This document shows, piece by piece, positions 8,238 to 18,391 of a stretch of 64,000 bases of DNA. Position numbers and translations under genes: made by a program. Origin of the DNA: Mammaliicoccus lentus (GTDB lineage: Bacteria; Bacillota; Bacilli; Staphylococcales; Staphylococcaceae); contig NZ_PPRS01000008.1 in NCBI RefSeq assembly GCF_002902755.1, forward strand, positions 1 through 64,000. Reading direction: 5' to 3'. Each line of letters begins with the position of its first letter. Within the stretch, counting starts at the first letter, position 1. A model generated the notes under the pieces. The model saw only the letters and a program-made list of their open reading frames with translations. It was not told where the DNA came from and did not search any database.

Positions 8238-9911
8238 ATGAGGAAAAGACTTTCTGTACTCATGTCAATCTTAGTTGCAGCTGTACTAACACTTGCAGCT
8301 TGTAGTGGTGGAGGTTCCAAAAAAGATGATAGTGGAGGTAAAGGCGGCGTTAAAAGTGAAAAATCTGAAAACGTCTTAAACTTATCTTCAACATCTGATA
8401 TACCAACGATGGATTCATCGTTAGCTACTGACCAAGTTTCATTCTTTACATTTAACCAAACTTTAGAAGGGTTATACGTGTTAGATAAAGATGATAAACC
8501 TGTACCTGGTGTTGCGAAAGGCGATCCAGAGAAATCTGACGATGGCAAGACTTGGACGATGAAGTTACGTGATGATGCTAAATGGTCAAATGGGGACCCT
8601 GTAACTGCTCATGACTTTGTATATGCTTGGCAACGTACTGTAGACCCAGACACAGCTGCTGAATATGCATATATGTTTGAAAACATCGAAAATGCATCAG
8701 AAATTACATCGGGTAAGAAAAAACCTGAAGAACTAGGCGTAAAAGCTATCGATGATCAAACTTTAGAAGTTAAATTAGTGAAAGACGTTCCATGGATGCA
8801 AAGTTTATTCGCATTCGGATCATTCATGCCACAAAATGAAAAATTTGTCGAAAAACAAGGCAAGAAATTCGGTACTACAGCTGACACAACATTATCAAAT
8901 GGTCCATTCAAAATGACACAATGGAAAACAGAAGACAATTGGAAATTAGAACCAAATGATAAGTATTGGGATAAAGACAAAGTTAAACTTAAAGAAGTTA
9001 ACTATAAAGTAGTTAAAGAAGTACAAACAGCTATTAATATGTACCAAACAGGTAAATTAGATATGGTAGGCTTAGATGCTTCAAATGTTAGTAAGTATAA
9101 AGATAGAGAAGACTTCTCTACTGAACTCAACTCATCTAACTATTTCTTTAGAATTAACAATACTAAGAATAAAGACTTAAAAAATGAAGATTTAAGAAAA
9201 GCATTTGCTAAATCAATAGACAAGAAAGAATATGTAAATTCTTTATTAAATAATGGTTCAGTTCCTTCTGATAAATTAATGGTTAAAGACTTCGTTAAAG
9301 ATGAAGACGGGAAAGACTACATCGATGGTGTTAAATCTCCATTAAACTATGATAAAGAAGAAGCTAAAAAACTATTAGAAAAAGCTAAAAAAGCAACTGG
9401 TAAAGATAAATTTGATATTGAACTATTAACTTATGATCAAGATGAATCTAAAAAAGCTGCTGAATTTGTTAAAGAACAAGTTGAGAAAAATTTACCAGGT
9501 GTTACATTAAAAATTAAACAACAACCGTTTAAACAGAAATTAGCTTTAGAATCTAAAGGGGACTATGATATCTCATTTGCTGGTTGGGGTCCTGACTATC
9601 CTGATTCAACAACATTCTTAGACTTATTTAAGAAAGATAGTCCACATAACCAAACTGGATATTCAAATGCTGAATATGATAAAGCGTTAAAAGAAGCAAA
9701 TACTGATGAAATGCTGAAAGAAGAAAATAGCGAAAAACGTACTAAAATGTTACAAGATGCAGAAAGTAAATTCTTAGAATCTGCTTCTATTGGGCCACTT
9801 TACCAACAAGGTGTAGCACGTTTACGTCAACCTTATGTTAAGAATTGGCAACCACATAAATTCGGTGGTGACTACTCACTTAAAGAAGTAGAAATCGCAG
9901 GATCTAAATAA
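8238..9911 (+). CDS. oppA: peptide-binding lipoprotein OppA, paralogue 1
   Basis: Extracellular solute-binding protein (SBP_bac_5 family) that captures peptides for OppBCDF. The 557-residue precursor has a lipoprotein signal with lipobox LAAC, giving a lipid-anchored Cys22. A low-complexity Gly/Lys/Ser linker precedes the domain. The region near residues 75-115, with TWTMKLRDDAKWSNGDPVTAHDFVYAW, carries the family signature. It has its own promoter and terminator. Paralogue 2 follows and is the most similar of the four. Confidence 0.93.
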   Translation: MRKRLSVLMSILVAAVLTLAACSGGGSKKDDSGGKGGVKSEKSENVLNLSSTSDIPTMDSSLATDQVSFFTFNQTLEGLYVLDKDDKPVPGVAKGDPEKSDDGKTWTMKLRDDAKWSNGDPVTAHDFVYAWQRTVDPDTAAEYAYMFENIENASEITSGKKKPEELGVKAIDDQTLEVKLVKDVPWMQSLFAFGSFMPQNEKFVEKQGKKFGTTADTTLSNGPFKMTQWKTEDNWKLEPNDKYWDKDKVKLKEVNYKVVKEVQTAINMYQTGKLDMVGLDASNVSKYKDREDFSTELNSSNYFFRINNTKNKDLKNEDLRKAFAKSIDKKEYVNSLLNNGSVPSDKLMVKDFVKDEDGKDYIDGVKSPLNYDKEEAKKLLEKAKKATGKDKFDIELLTYDQDESKKAAEFVKEQVEKNLPGVTLKIKQQPFKQKLALESKGDYDISFAGWGPDYPDSTTFLDLFKKDSPHNQTGYSNAEYDKALKEANTDEMLKEENSEKRTKMLQDAESKFLESASIGPLYQQGVARLRQPYVKNWQPHKFGGDYSLKEVEIAGSK

Positions 9912-9921
9912 TCAAACAATT

Positions 9922-9956
9922 AAGGCAATCGATGGGAATATTGATTGCCTTTTTGT
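9922..9956 (+). terminator. terminator after oppA1
   Basis: AAGGCAATC (9922-9930) and GATTGCCTT (9943-9951) form a 9-bp stem, followed by TTTTTG. No convincing promoter is seen in the short gap before oppA2, so some read-through is likely needed to express it. Confidence 0.85.
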
Positions 9957-10018
9957 ATAAGCTTCTTAATTAATTAACTGAAAGCTATTAAATCACCAAA
10001 TGTAAGGGGAGTAATAAA

Positions 10019-11680
10019 ATGAAGAGAAAACTCACAGCTTTATTTGCAGTGATAAGTGCGATTATATTAACGTTAGCAGCATGCGGTAGCAACGAAAAAG
10101 AAGATAATAGCGATAACATTAAACAATCTAAATCCAAGAACGAATTAAATTTATCTTCTGGCGATGATATTCCTACTATGGATCCATCATTAGCTTCTGA
10201 CCAAGTTTCATTTACGACATTTACACAAACATTAGAAGGTTTATATGTATTAGATAAAGATGATAAGCCAGTACCAGGTGTAGCAAAAGGTGAACCTGAA
10301 AAATCAAACGATGGTAAAACATGGACGATTAAGCTACGTGATGATGCAAAATGGTCTAATGGCGATCCAGTAACAGCTCACGACTTTGTATTTGCATGGA
10401 GACGTACTGTAGATCCAGATACTGCTGCTGAATTTTCATATATGTTTGAAAACATAGAAAATGCAAAAGAAATTACAAACAGTGATAAAAAACCTGAAGA
10501 ACTAGGCGTTAAAGCAATTGATGATCAAACATTAGAAATTAAACTTGTAAAAGATGTTCCATGGATGGAAAGTTTATTAGCATTCAGCTCATACATGCCG
10601 CAAAATGAAAAATTTGTGAAAAAACATGGTGATGATTTTGGTACAACAGCTGAAACAACTTTATCAAACGGCCCGTTTAAATTAACAGAATGGAAATCTG
10701 AAGATAAGTGGAAATTAGAGAAAAATGATAAATATTGGGATAAAGATAAAGTTAAACTTAAAGATGTTAATATCAAAGTTGTGAAAAATACACAAACAGC
10801 AATTAATATGTACCAAACTGGTAAGCTAGATATGGTAGGATTGGATGCACAAAACGTAAAAAAATATAAAGATAGAGAAGACTTCTCTACCCAGTCTACT
10901 TCAGGAAGCTATTTCTTTAGAATTAACAAAGAGAAAAATAAAGATTTAGAGAATGAAGATTTAAGAAAAGCAATAGCAACATCAGTAAATAAAAAATCTT
11001 ATGTCGATTCCTTATTAAACAACGGATCTAAACCATTAGATACATTAATGATTAAAGATTTCGTTAAAGATGGTAAAGGTAAAGATTATATAGATGGTGT
11101 GAAATCACCACTGGAATTTGATAAAGATGATGCTAAGAAATCACTTGAAAAAGCTAAAAAAGATTTAGGAAAAGATAAATTCACAATAGAACTCTTAACA
11201 TATGATGAAGATGAATCTAAAAAAGCAGGAGAGTTCGTTAAAGAACAAGTAGAAAAAAATCTTCCAGGCGTTACATTAAAAATTAAACAACAACCTTTTA
11301 AACAGAAATTAGCATTAGAATCTAAAAAAGATTTCGATATTTCATTTGCTGGGTGGTTCCCAGATTATCCAGACCCAACAACATTCTTAGATTTATTTAC
11401 ATCTGATTCACCTCATAACCAAACAGGCTATGCTAATGAAGAATATGATAAAGCTTTGGAAGAAGCGAATTCAGATGAAATGCTTAAAGAAGAGAACGAA
11501 GATAAGCGAATTGAAAAATTACAAGATGCAGAAACGCAATTTTTAGATTCAGCATCTATCGCGCCGCTATTCCAAACAGGATCAGCACGTTTAAGACAGC
11601 CTTATATCAAAAATTGGCAAAACCATAAATATGGTGGAGATTATACCCTTAAAGAAGTAGAAATAAAAGGTGCTAAATAA
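10019..11680 (+). CDS. peptide-binding lipoprotein OppA, paralogue 2
   Basis: A 553-residue SBP_bac_5 lipoprotein with lipobox LAAC at residues 19-22. Long stretches match paralogue 1 exactly, including SDQVSFTTFTQTLEGLYVL and PGVTLKIKQQPFKQKLALES apart from small changes. Start ATG follows AAGGGGAG. It sits 107 bases after oppA1 across a terminator and has a strong terminator of its own. High identity to paralogue 1 suggests recent tandem duplication; peptide specificity cannot be judged from sequence. Confidence 0.92.
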   Translation: MKRKLTALFAVISAIILTLAACGSNEKEDNSDNIKQSKSKNELNLSSGDDIPTMDPSLASDQVSFTTFTQTLEGLYVLDKDDKPVPGVAKGEPEKSNDGKTWTIKLRDDAKWSNGDPVTAHDFVFAWRRTVDPDTAAEFSYMFENIENAKEITNSDKKPEELGVKAIDDQTLEIKLVKDVPWMESLLAFSSYMPQNEKFVKKHGDDFGTTAETTLSNGPFKLTEWKSEDKWKLEKNDKYWDKDKVKLKDVNIKVVKNTQTAINMYQTGKLDMVGLDAQNVKKYKDREDFSTQSTSGSYFFRINKEKNKDLENEDLRKAIATSVNKKSYVDSLLNNGSKPLDTLMIKDFVKDGKGKDYIDGVKSPLEFDKDDAKKSLEKAKKDLGKDKFTIELLTYDEDESKKAGEFVKEQVEKNLPGVTLKIKQQPFKQKLALESKKDFDISFAGWFPDYPDPTTFLDLFTSDSPHNQTGYANEEYDKALEEANSDEMLKEENEDKRIEKLQDAETQFLDSASIAPLFQTGSARLRQPYIKNWQNHKYGGDYTLKEVEIKGAK

Positions 11681-11694
11681 TATTTAATAGATAG

Positions 11695-11731
11695 AACCTT
11701 ACAAAGCTTAAATGTTTTGTAAGGTTTTTTT
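11695..11731 (+). terminator. terminator after oppA2
   Basis: AACCTTACAAA (11695-11705) pairs with TTTGTAAGGTT (11716-11726), then a run of T. It separates oppA2 from the independently promoted oppA3-oppA4 pair. Confidence 0.9.
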
Positions 11732-11802
11732 ATTTTATAAGTGGAATCACTAAATATATGAACAAGAAGAACATAATTTATACATATAATAGAAAAATTA
11801 AG

Positions 11803-11851
11803 TTGCGACAAATTATAAATATCTTTATAATTAAAGAAAGTTCAGAAAATG
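11803..11851 (+). promoter_or_regulatory. oppA3-oppA4 promoter with CodY-like box
   Basis: TTGCGA (11803-11808) and TATAAT (11826-11831) are 17 bases apart. AAAGTTCAGAAAATG (11837-11851) differs from the CodY consensus at three positions and starts six bases after the -10, again over the expected start of transcription. Confidence 0.6.
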
Positions 11852-11887
11852 ACTGAATTTTCAAAAATCGAATAAGGGGATATGTTT

Positions 11888-13528
11888 ATGAGAAAGAAGA
11901 GGTTGAGATTAATTTCATTAGTACTTTTGTCGATAACTTTAGTTTTGTCAGCATGTAGCGGGGGTGGAAAGGAAAAGAAGGACAGTGATGCTGCAGGGGA
12001 TGGCAAGTCATTACGTCTTATTTCAATTTCTGATATACCATCGATGGATTCAAGTTTAGCAACAGATGCAACTTCTTTTGATGTATTGAATAACACAATG
12101 GAAGGTTTGTACAAATTAGATAAACATGATAAAGCTATTCCGGGTATAGCGAAAGGAGATCCAAAGAAATCTGATGACGGTTTAACTTGGACGATAGAAT
12201 TAAGAGATGCTGAGTGGTCTAATGGAGAGAAAGTTACAGCAAATGATTTCGTTTATGCTTGGAGAAAGTTAGTTACGCCAAAGACAGCTTCTGAATATGC
12301 ATTTATCATGTTTGATATCGAGAATGCTGAAGATATTAATAAAGGTAAAAAGAAACCTGAAGAGTTAGGTGTAAAAGCGGTTGATGATAAAACTTTAGAA
12401 ATTAAACTTAATCGTGAATTACCTTATTATCAAGAGTTACTTACTTTCGGTTCATTTTTACCTCAAAATGAAAAGTTCGTTAAAGAAAAAGGAGATAAAT
12501 ACGGAACAACAGCTAAAGACACATTATATAATGGACCGTTTACTTTATCAGATTGGAAAACAGAAGATAATTATACTTTGAAGAAAAATGATAAGTATTG
12601 GGATAAAGGAAATGTAAAATTAGACAGTGTTAACTTCAAAGTTGTTAAAGAACCTCAAACAGCTTTAAATATGTATAATGCTGGTGATGTTGATGAAGCT
12701 TTAATACCAGCTGAAAACGTAAATAAATATAAAGACGATAAAGCTTATAATACCGAACTAGAAGCTAGAGTTTACTTTATGAGAATGAATCAAAAGGATG
12801 TACCAGAATTTAAAAATAAAGATTTAAGAATGGCAATTGCCCAATCGATTGATAGAGAACAATATGTTAAGAGTAATTTAAACAATGGTTCTAAACCAGC
12901 TAAAACATTAGTTCCGACCGAATTTGTAAAAGATACTAAAGGTAAAGATTATACTAAAGGCGTCGAAACAGAAAATAAATTTGATAAAGAATCAGCTAAA
13001 AAGCATTTAGAAAAAGCTAAAAAAGATCTTGGTAAAGATGAATTTACATTTGAATTATTAACTTATGATCAAGACAATGCCAAGAAAGACGCTGAGTACT
13101 TTAAAGAACAAATCGAACAAAATTTACCTGGTGTAAAAATTAAAGTTAAACAGCAACCGTTTAAACAAAAATTAAAATTAGAATCAAGTATGGATTATCA
13201 AATTTCATTTGGAAGATGGGCTCCTGATTATCCAGATGCTATGTCATTCCTAGAATTATTTACTAGCGATAATGTTATGAATGAAACTGGATGGAAAAAC
13301 AAAGAATATGATAAGAAAATTGAGGATTCAGGAAATAAACTACTGAAGAAAGAGCAAGAACGTGTTGAAGCAATGCAAGATGCTGAGTCATTGTTATTAG
13401 ATGAAGCGACTATTATACCTATTTACCAACAAGGTAATGCACGTTTAACTCAAAGTTATGTTAATGACATTGAAAGACATAAGTTTGGGGGAGACACAGA
13501 CTTAAAGCATGCAAGTAAGCAAAAGTAA
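11888..13528 (+). CDS. peptide-binding lipoprotein OppA, paralogue 3
   Basis: A 546-residue SBP_bac_5 lipoprotein; lipobox LSAC anchors it by Cys near residue 23. The ATG at 11888 was chosen over the one at 11882 because GGGGA then lies seven bases upstream instead of one. It is less like paralogues 1 and 2 than they are like each other and groups better with paralogue 4 (shared ELPYYQELLTFGSF-type segment). oppA4 follows 43 bases later with no terminator, so they are probably cotranscribed. Confidence 0.92.
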   Translation: MRKKRLRLISLVLLSITLVLSACSGGGKEKKDSDAAGDGKSLRLISISDIPSMDSSLATDATSFDVLNNTMEGLYKLDKHDKAIPGIAKGDPKKSDDGLTWTIELRDAEWSNGEKVTANDFVYAWRKLVTPKTASEYAFIMFDIENAEDINKGKKKPEELGVKAVDDKTLEIKLNRELPYYQELLTFGSFLPQNEKFVKEKGDKYGTTAKDTLYNGPFTLSDWKTEDNYTLKKNDKYWDKGNVKLDSVNFKVVKEPQTALNMYNAGDVDEALIPAENVNKYKDDKAYNTELEARVYFMRMNQKDVPEFKNKDLRMAIAQSIDREQYVKSNLNNGSKPAKTLVPTEFVKDTKGKDYTKGVETENKFDKESAKKHLEKAKKDLGKDEFTFELLTYDQDNAKKDAEYFKEQIEQNLPGVKIKVKQQPFKQKLKLESSMDYQISFGRWAPDYPDAMSFLELFTSDNVMNETGWKNKEYDKKIEDSGNKLLKKEQERVEAMQDAESLLLDEATIIPIYQQGNARLTQSYVNDIERHKFGGDTDLKHASKQK

Positions 13529-13571
13529 CAAATCATAGTTTAAATAAATAGAAACTAAGGGGATGAGTTAC

Positions 13572-15200
13572 ATGTCAAAAGGTATAAAAATTTTATCGAT
13601 ATTGTTAACTGCAGTTTTAGTATTGAGTGCTTGTTCATCAGGAGGAAGCGGTGGAAAAAGTTCAAAAGATGGTCAAACATTAAACCTCCAAATCAATGGA
13701 GATGTTCCAACAATGGATTCTGCAATGGCTACTGATGGACTTTCATTTGATATGTTTTTCCAAACGATGGAAGGTTTGTATACATTAGATAAAGACGATA
13801 AAGCTATTCCGGCTGTCGCTAAAGGGGAGCCGAAAATCACTAACGACGGTAAAAAGTGGACAGTTAAATTAAGAGAAAATGCTAAATGGTCTAATGGAGA
13901 CCCAGTTACAGCAAATGATTTCGTATATGCTTGGAGAAAAGTAGTTGATCCAGATACTGCATCTGAATATGCTTATATATTATTCGACATTAAAAATGCA
14001 GAAGAAGTCAATTCTGGAGATAAGAAGCCAGAAGAACTTGGTGTAAAAGCTATAGATGACCACACATTAGAGTTCGAACTAACGAAGTCATTACCATACT
14101 ATAAAGAATTACTTTCATTCGGTACGTTTATGCCGCAAAATAAAAAATTCGTTGAGAAACAAGGCGATAAATATGGTACAACTTTGAAAAACACATTATA
14201 TAATGGTCCTTTCAAAATGACTGAATGGAAAACAGATGACAAAGTTACACTTGAGAAAAACGATGAGTACTGGGATAAAGATAAAGTTAAATTGGATAAA
14301 GTTAATTACAAAGTTGTAAAAGAAGCTTCTACTGCAGTAAATTTATACGAAACAAATAAATTAGACATTGTTGAATTACCTGCAGAACAAGTTAATAAAT
14401 ATAAAGATGATAAAGGTTACACAACGGAATTAGATACAATAACTTATTATTTCAAATTAAACGAAGATAAAGTTCCAGAATTTAAAAACGAAGACTTTAG
14501 ATTAGCATTTGCAAAAGCAATTGATAAAAAAGCTTATGTAAAAAATAATTTAAATAACGGATCTATTCCAGCTGATAACTTTGTGCCAAAAGACTTTGTT
14601 AAAGACAGTAAAGGTAATGAATACCAAGATGGCGTTAAAAATGAAAATCACTACAATGTGAAAGAAGCTAAAGAACATTTTGAAAAAGCTAAAAAAGAAT
14701 TAGGGAAAGATGAATTTACGATTGAATTAATGACATACGACAAAGATACAGCTAAAAGAGATGCTGAATACTTCAAAGAACAACTTGAGAAAAATTTAGA
14801 TGGTGTAAATATTAAAATTAAACAACAACCATTTAAACAAAAACTTGATGTTGTTTCTAAAGGGCAATATGAAATGTCATTAGAAAACTGGATACCAGAC
14901 TATCCTGACCCGATGACATTCTTAGAGCTTTATGTAACAGATGGTTCACATAACAACACAGGCTGGTCTAATAAAGAATATGACAAGATTATTAAAGCAG
15001 CAGACTCATCACTAGCTGAAAATCCAGATAAACGACTAAAAGAATTACAACGAGCAGAAGGTATGTTGTTAAACGAAGCGGGTATTGTACCGCTTTACCA
15101 AGTTGGTGTAGCTCAACTACAAAAACCAAATGTTAAAAACGTCGTTAATCACCAATTTGGTGGGGTATCTACATTGAAAGAAGCATATATTGAAAAATAA
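13572..15200 (+). CDS. peptide-binding lipoprotein OppA, paralogue 4
   Basis: A 542-residue SBP_bac_5 lipoprotein with lipobox LSAC. The ATG at 13572 is nine bases after AAGGGG; the in-frame ATG at 13563 touches that site and is unlikely. It shares the family core (TVKLRENAKWSNGDPVTAND and IKQQPFKQKL) with the others, but the binding-site region differs: SLENWIPDYPDPM replaces SFAGWGPDYPDS of paralogue 1. That hints at a different peptide preference, which is inference. It is the last gene of the opp region. Confidence 0.92.
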   Translation: MSKGIKILSILLTAVLVLSACSSGGSGGKSSKDGQTLNLQINGDVPTMDSAMATDGLSFDMFFQTMEGLYTLDKDDKAIPAVAKGEPKITNDGKKWTVKLRENAKWSNGDPVTANDFVYAWRKVVDPDTASEYAYILFDIKNAEEVNSGDKKPEELGVKAIDDHTLEFELTKSLPYYKELLSFGTFMPQNKKFVEKQGDKYGTTLKNTLYNGPFKMTEWKTDDKVTLEKNDEYWDKDKVKLDKVNYKVVKEASTAVNLYETNKLDIVELPAEQVNKYKDDKGYTTELDTITYYFKLNEDKVPEFKNEDFRLAFAKAIDKKAYVKNNLNNGSIPADNFVPKDFVKDSKGNEYQDGVKNENHYNVKEAKEHFEKAKKELGKDEFTIELMTYDKDTAKRDAEYFKEQLEKNLDGVNIKIKQQPFKQKLDVVSKGQYEMSLENWIPDYPDPMTFLELYVTDGSHNNTGWSNKEYDKIIKAADSSLAENPDKRLKELQRAEGMLLNEAGIVPLYQVGVAQLQKPNVKNVVNHQFGGVSTLKEAYIEK

Positions 15201-15223
15201 AAAATAATGCACAAATATTAAAT

Positions 15224-15270
15224 AAGAGTTACTCATTTAGACTATGATGTTTAGACGAGTAACTCTTTTT
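15224..15270 (+). terminator. terminator of the opp region
   Basis: AAGAGTTACTC (15224-15234) and GAGTAACTCTT (15257-15267) form a perfect 11-bp stem with a 22-base loop and T-run. Confidence 0.9.
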
Positions 15271-15660
15271 ATTATGGAAGTAACAATAAAGATTTTTATT
15301 ATAATTAAGAATTAATTTACGAAATCTAATGTGTATTATTAACATCGCTGTCATTATGAATACATTGAGGGCCTCGTTATTGACACGTTTGGTAAGAATA
15401 GTCAATAAGGCTACCGTTATTGTCTCATAAAGTTGTTCCTAAATTATATTATATATTGGCAGTAGTTGATTGGATTGAAAATGCGTTCAAATCAAGCTTT
15501 TTCAACATTGCCAGTGTCGTCTATGAAAACTTTGTATAAAATATTGAGAGTTATAACGAATTTGTCTAGTGCTGTCACTTGCTCGGATAGTAAGAGTATG
15601 TGACTACTGGATCAAACTATATCAAGCGCAACCTTATATGAACAAAATTATAGATTTAAA
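15271..15660. other. gene-free stretch with repeat remnants
   Basis: No credible gene is seen. It contains a hairpin at 15371-15411 (GCC plus TTATTGAC pairing with GTCAATAA plus GGC), and at 15468-15505 a minus-strand copy of the interspersed repeat also present at 30801-30897. The rest has no recognisable signal. Confidence 0.6.
15468..15505 (-). repeat. partial copy of interspersed intergenic repeat
   Basis: Read on the minus strand, this segment matches 30847-30894 at most positions: TTGAAAAAGCTTGAT at one end and CTACTGCC at the other, with ATTTTCAAT in the middle. The upstream part of the element seen at 30801-30846 is not preserved here. Confidence 0.7.
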
Positions 15661-15726
15661 AAATAAGCATATCACTTTCAAACTGTATTAATCAGTTAAG
15701 TAATATGCTTATTTATTTTGAGTTAG
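15661..15726. terminator. bidirectional terminator after trpS; one of a near-identical pair
   Basis: AAATAAGCATATCACTT pairs with AAGTAATATGCTTATTT with one mismatch, and an inner AACTG/CAGTT stem extends it. T-rich sequence follows on both strands, so it can end trpS on the minus strand. A copy at 63628-63693 differs at only about five of 66 positions. Confidence 0.88.
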
Positions 15727-15756
15727 GATTGATCTTCTAGTCTCATAATTTTATGG

Positions 15757-17091
<1,335 letters not shown>

Positions 17092-17487
17092 ATGGTAACA
17101 TTATTTACTTCACCAAGTTGCACATCTTGCCGTAAAGCGAAAGCATGGTTACAAGAACATGACATTCCGTATACGGAGCGTAATATTTTTTCAGAACACT
17201 TAACATTAGATGAAATTAAATCAATCTTAAAAATGACAGAAGACGGAACAGATGAAATTATTTCAACTCGTTCTAAAACATATCAAAAATTAAATGTGGA
17301 TATCGATGCATTGCCACTACAAGAACTATATACAATTATTCAAGATAACCCAGGACTATTACGTCGTCCAATTATCTTAGATGATAAACGTCTACAAGTT
17401 GGTTATAACGAAGATGGAATTCGTCGTTTCTTACCACGCAAAGTGCGTACATTCCAACTTTTAGAAGCTCAACGTATGGTTGACTAA
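17092..17487 (+). CDS. spx: global transcriptional regulator Spx
   Basis: Spx binds the RNA polymerase alpha C-terminal domain and redirects transcription during disulfide stress. The 131-residue length matches. The redox switch Cys10-X-X-Cys13 (CTSC) is intact, and the ArsC-like RRPIILD motif is near residue 93. The ATG at 17092 was chosen over 17083 because AGGAGA lies nine bases upstream and [10 protein letters not shown] is the conserved start. Spx is degraded by ClpXP with YjbH, encoded at 21850-22638. Confidence 0.97.
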   Translation: MVTLFTSPSCTSCRKAKAWLQEHDIPYTERNIFSEHLTLDEIKSILKMTEDGTDEIISTRSKTYQKLNVDIDALPLQELYTIIQDNPGLLRRPIILDDKRLQVGYNEDGIRRFLPRKVRTFQLLEAQRMVD

Positions 17488-17507
17488 TTTGGTCTAATAT
17501 TAGAATT

Positions 17508-17535
17508 ATGGCTCCTGTTTACAGGGGCTATTTTT
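17508..17535 (+). terminator. spx terminator
   Basis: ATGGCTCCTGT (17508-17518) and ACAGGGGCTAT (17521-17531) pair with a two-base gap and two wobble or mismatched positions, then TTTTTG. It is weaker on paper than others in the window. Confidence 0.7.
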
Positions 17536-17569
17536 GTGTATAAAAATAAAAGAAAATAGTTCGAACAAA

Positions 17570-17597
17570 TTACTGTTAAAATGTAAGAGTTTATAAT
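17570..17597 (+). promoter_or_regulatory. mecA promoter
   Basis: TTACTG (17570-17575) and TATAAT (17592-17597) with 16-base spacing, about 40 bases before the mecA start. The -10 is perfect; the -35 is moderate. Confidence 0.5.
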
Positions 17598-17638
17598 ACA
17601 ATGGATGTACTATTCCTAGAGTAAGGGAGTGTGACATT

Positions 17639-18346
17639 ATGAGAATAGAACGAATTGATGAAACAACGGTAAAATTATTTATAACTTATCAAGACATCGA
17701 AGCACGAGGTTTCAAGAGAGAAGATTTATGGACCAACCGCAAACGTGGTGAAGAATTTTTCTGGTCAATGATGGATGAAATTAATGACGAAGAAGAATTC
17801 GTAGTCGAAGGCCCGTTATGGATTCAAGTGCATGCATTCGAAAAGGGTGTAGAAGTTACAGTTTCTAAGTCTAAAGGCGATGAACTGTTAAATATGACTG
17901 ATGAAGAATCTAATGAACAATTAGAATATCAAGTCAATGATTTCTTATCTCAAGCACTCGATTCCGATCAAAATATTGGAGAACTCTTAAACGATCAAGA
18001 TGAAGAAACTAGAAAGCAATTTGTTCCTAAAGATATAGGATTGCTTGTTAGATTTGAAGAGTTAGAAGATATTATTGAATATGCACATTATAATGAACAT
18101 AAAGACTTAGTATTTACAGACTTATTATATATGTTAGACAACAAATATTATTATTATGTACAATTTGATCAAATAGATAATGAAGAAATTATTAATGATT
18201 TCTACGGACAACTATTAGAGTATGCAAATCCAACTCAAGTGTCTAAATTATATTTAGATGATTATGCTAAGGTTGTTATGAGTTATAATGTAATGGGTCA
18301 AATCACGAGATATTTTGAACCAAAAAATCAAATTAAAAATAAGTAA
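17639..18346 (+). CDS. mecA: ClpC adaptor protein MecA
   Basis: MecA brings substrates to ClpC/ClpP. This is the adaptor, not the methicillin-resistance gene of the same name. The 235-residue protein starts MRIERIDETTVKLFITYQD, the conserved N-terminal substrate-binding domain, followed by an acidic linker around residues 75-125 and the ClpC-binding C-terminal domain. AAGGGAG precedes the ATG. In Bacillus MecA targets ComK; a comK gene is at 54921. coiA begins immediately after its terminator. Confidence 0.94.
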   Translation: MRIERIDETTVKLFITYQDIEARGFKREDLWTNRKRGEEFFWSMMDEINDEEEFVVEGPLWIQVHAFEKGVEVTVSKSKGDELLNMTDEESNEQLEYQVNDFLSQALDSDQNIGELLNDQDEETRKQFVPKDIGLLVRFEELEDIIEYAHYNEHKDLVFTDLLYMLDNKYYYYVQFDQIDNEEIINDFYGQLLEYANPTQVSKLYLDDYAKVVMSYNVMGQITRYFEPKNQIKNK

Positions 18347-18350
18347 TTTT

Positions 18351-18391
18351 AACACCTCTTTACGTTTAATAAAGTAAAGAGGTGTTTTTTT
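18351..18391 (+). terminator. mecA terminator that carries the coiA ribosome site
   Basis: AACACCTCTTTAC (18351-18363) and GTAAAGAGGTGTT (18374-18386) form a perfect 13-bp stem with a 10-base loop, then a run of T directly followed by the coiA ATG at 18392. AGAGGTG in the 3' arm is the only Shine-Dalgarno for coiA. Confidence 0.93.

Noticed and set aside
17639-18346. Methicillin-resistance mecA
   Set aside because: The protein is the ClpC adaptor MecA; there is no penicillin-binding domain.
18321-18350. ComK-type AT box before coiA
   Set aside because: AAAA and TTTT are seven bases apart instead of five and no second half is in phase; chance is likely in AT-rich DNA.
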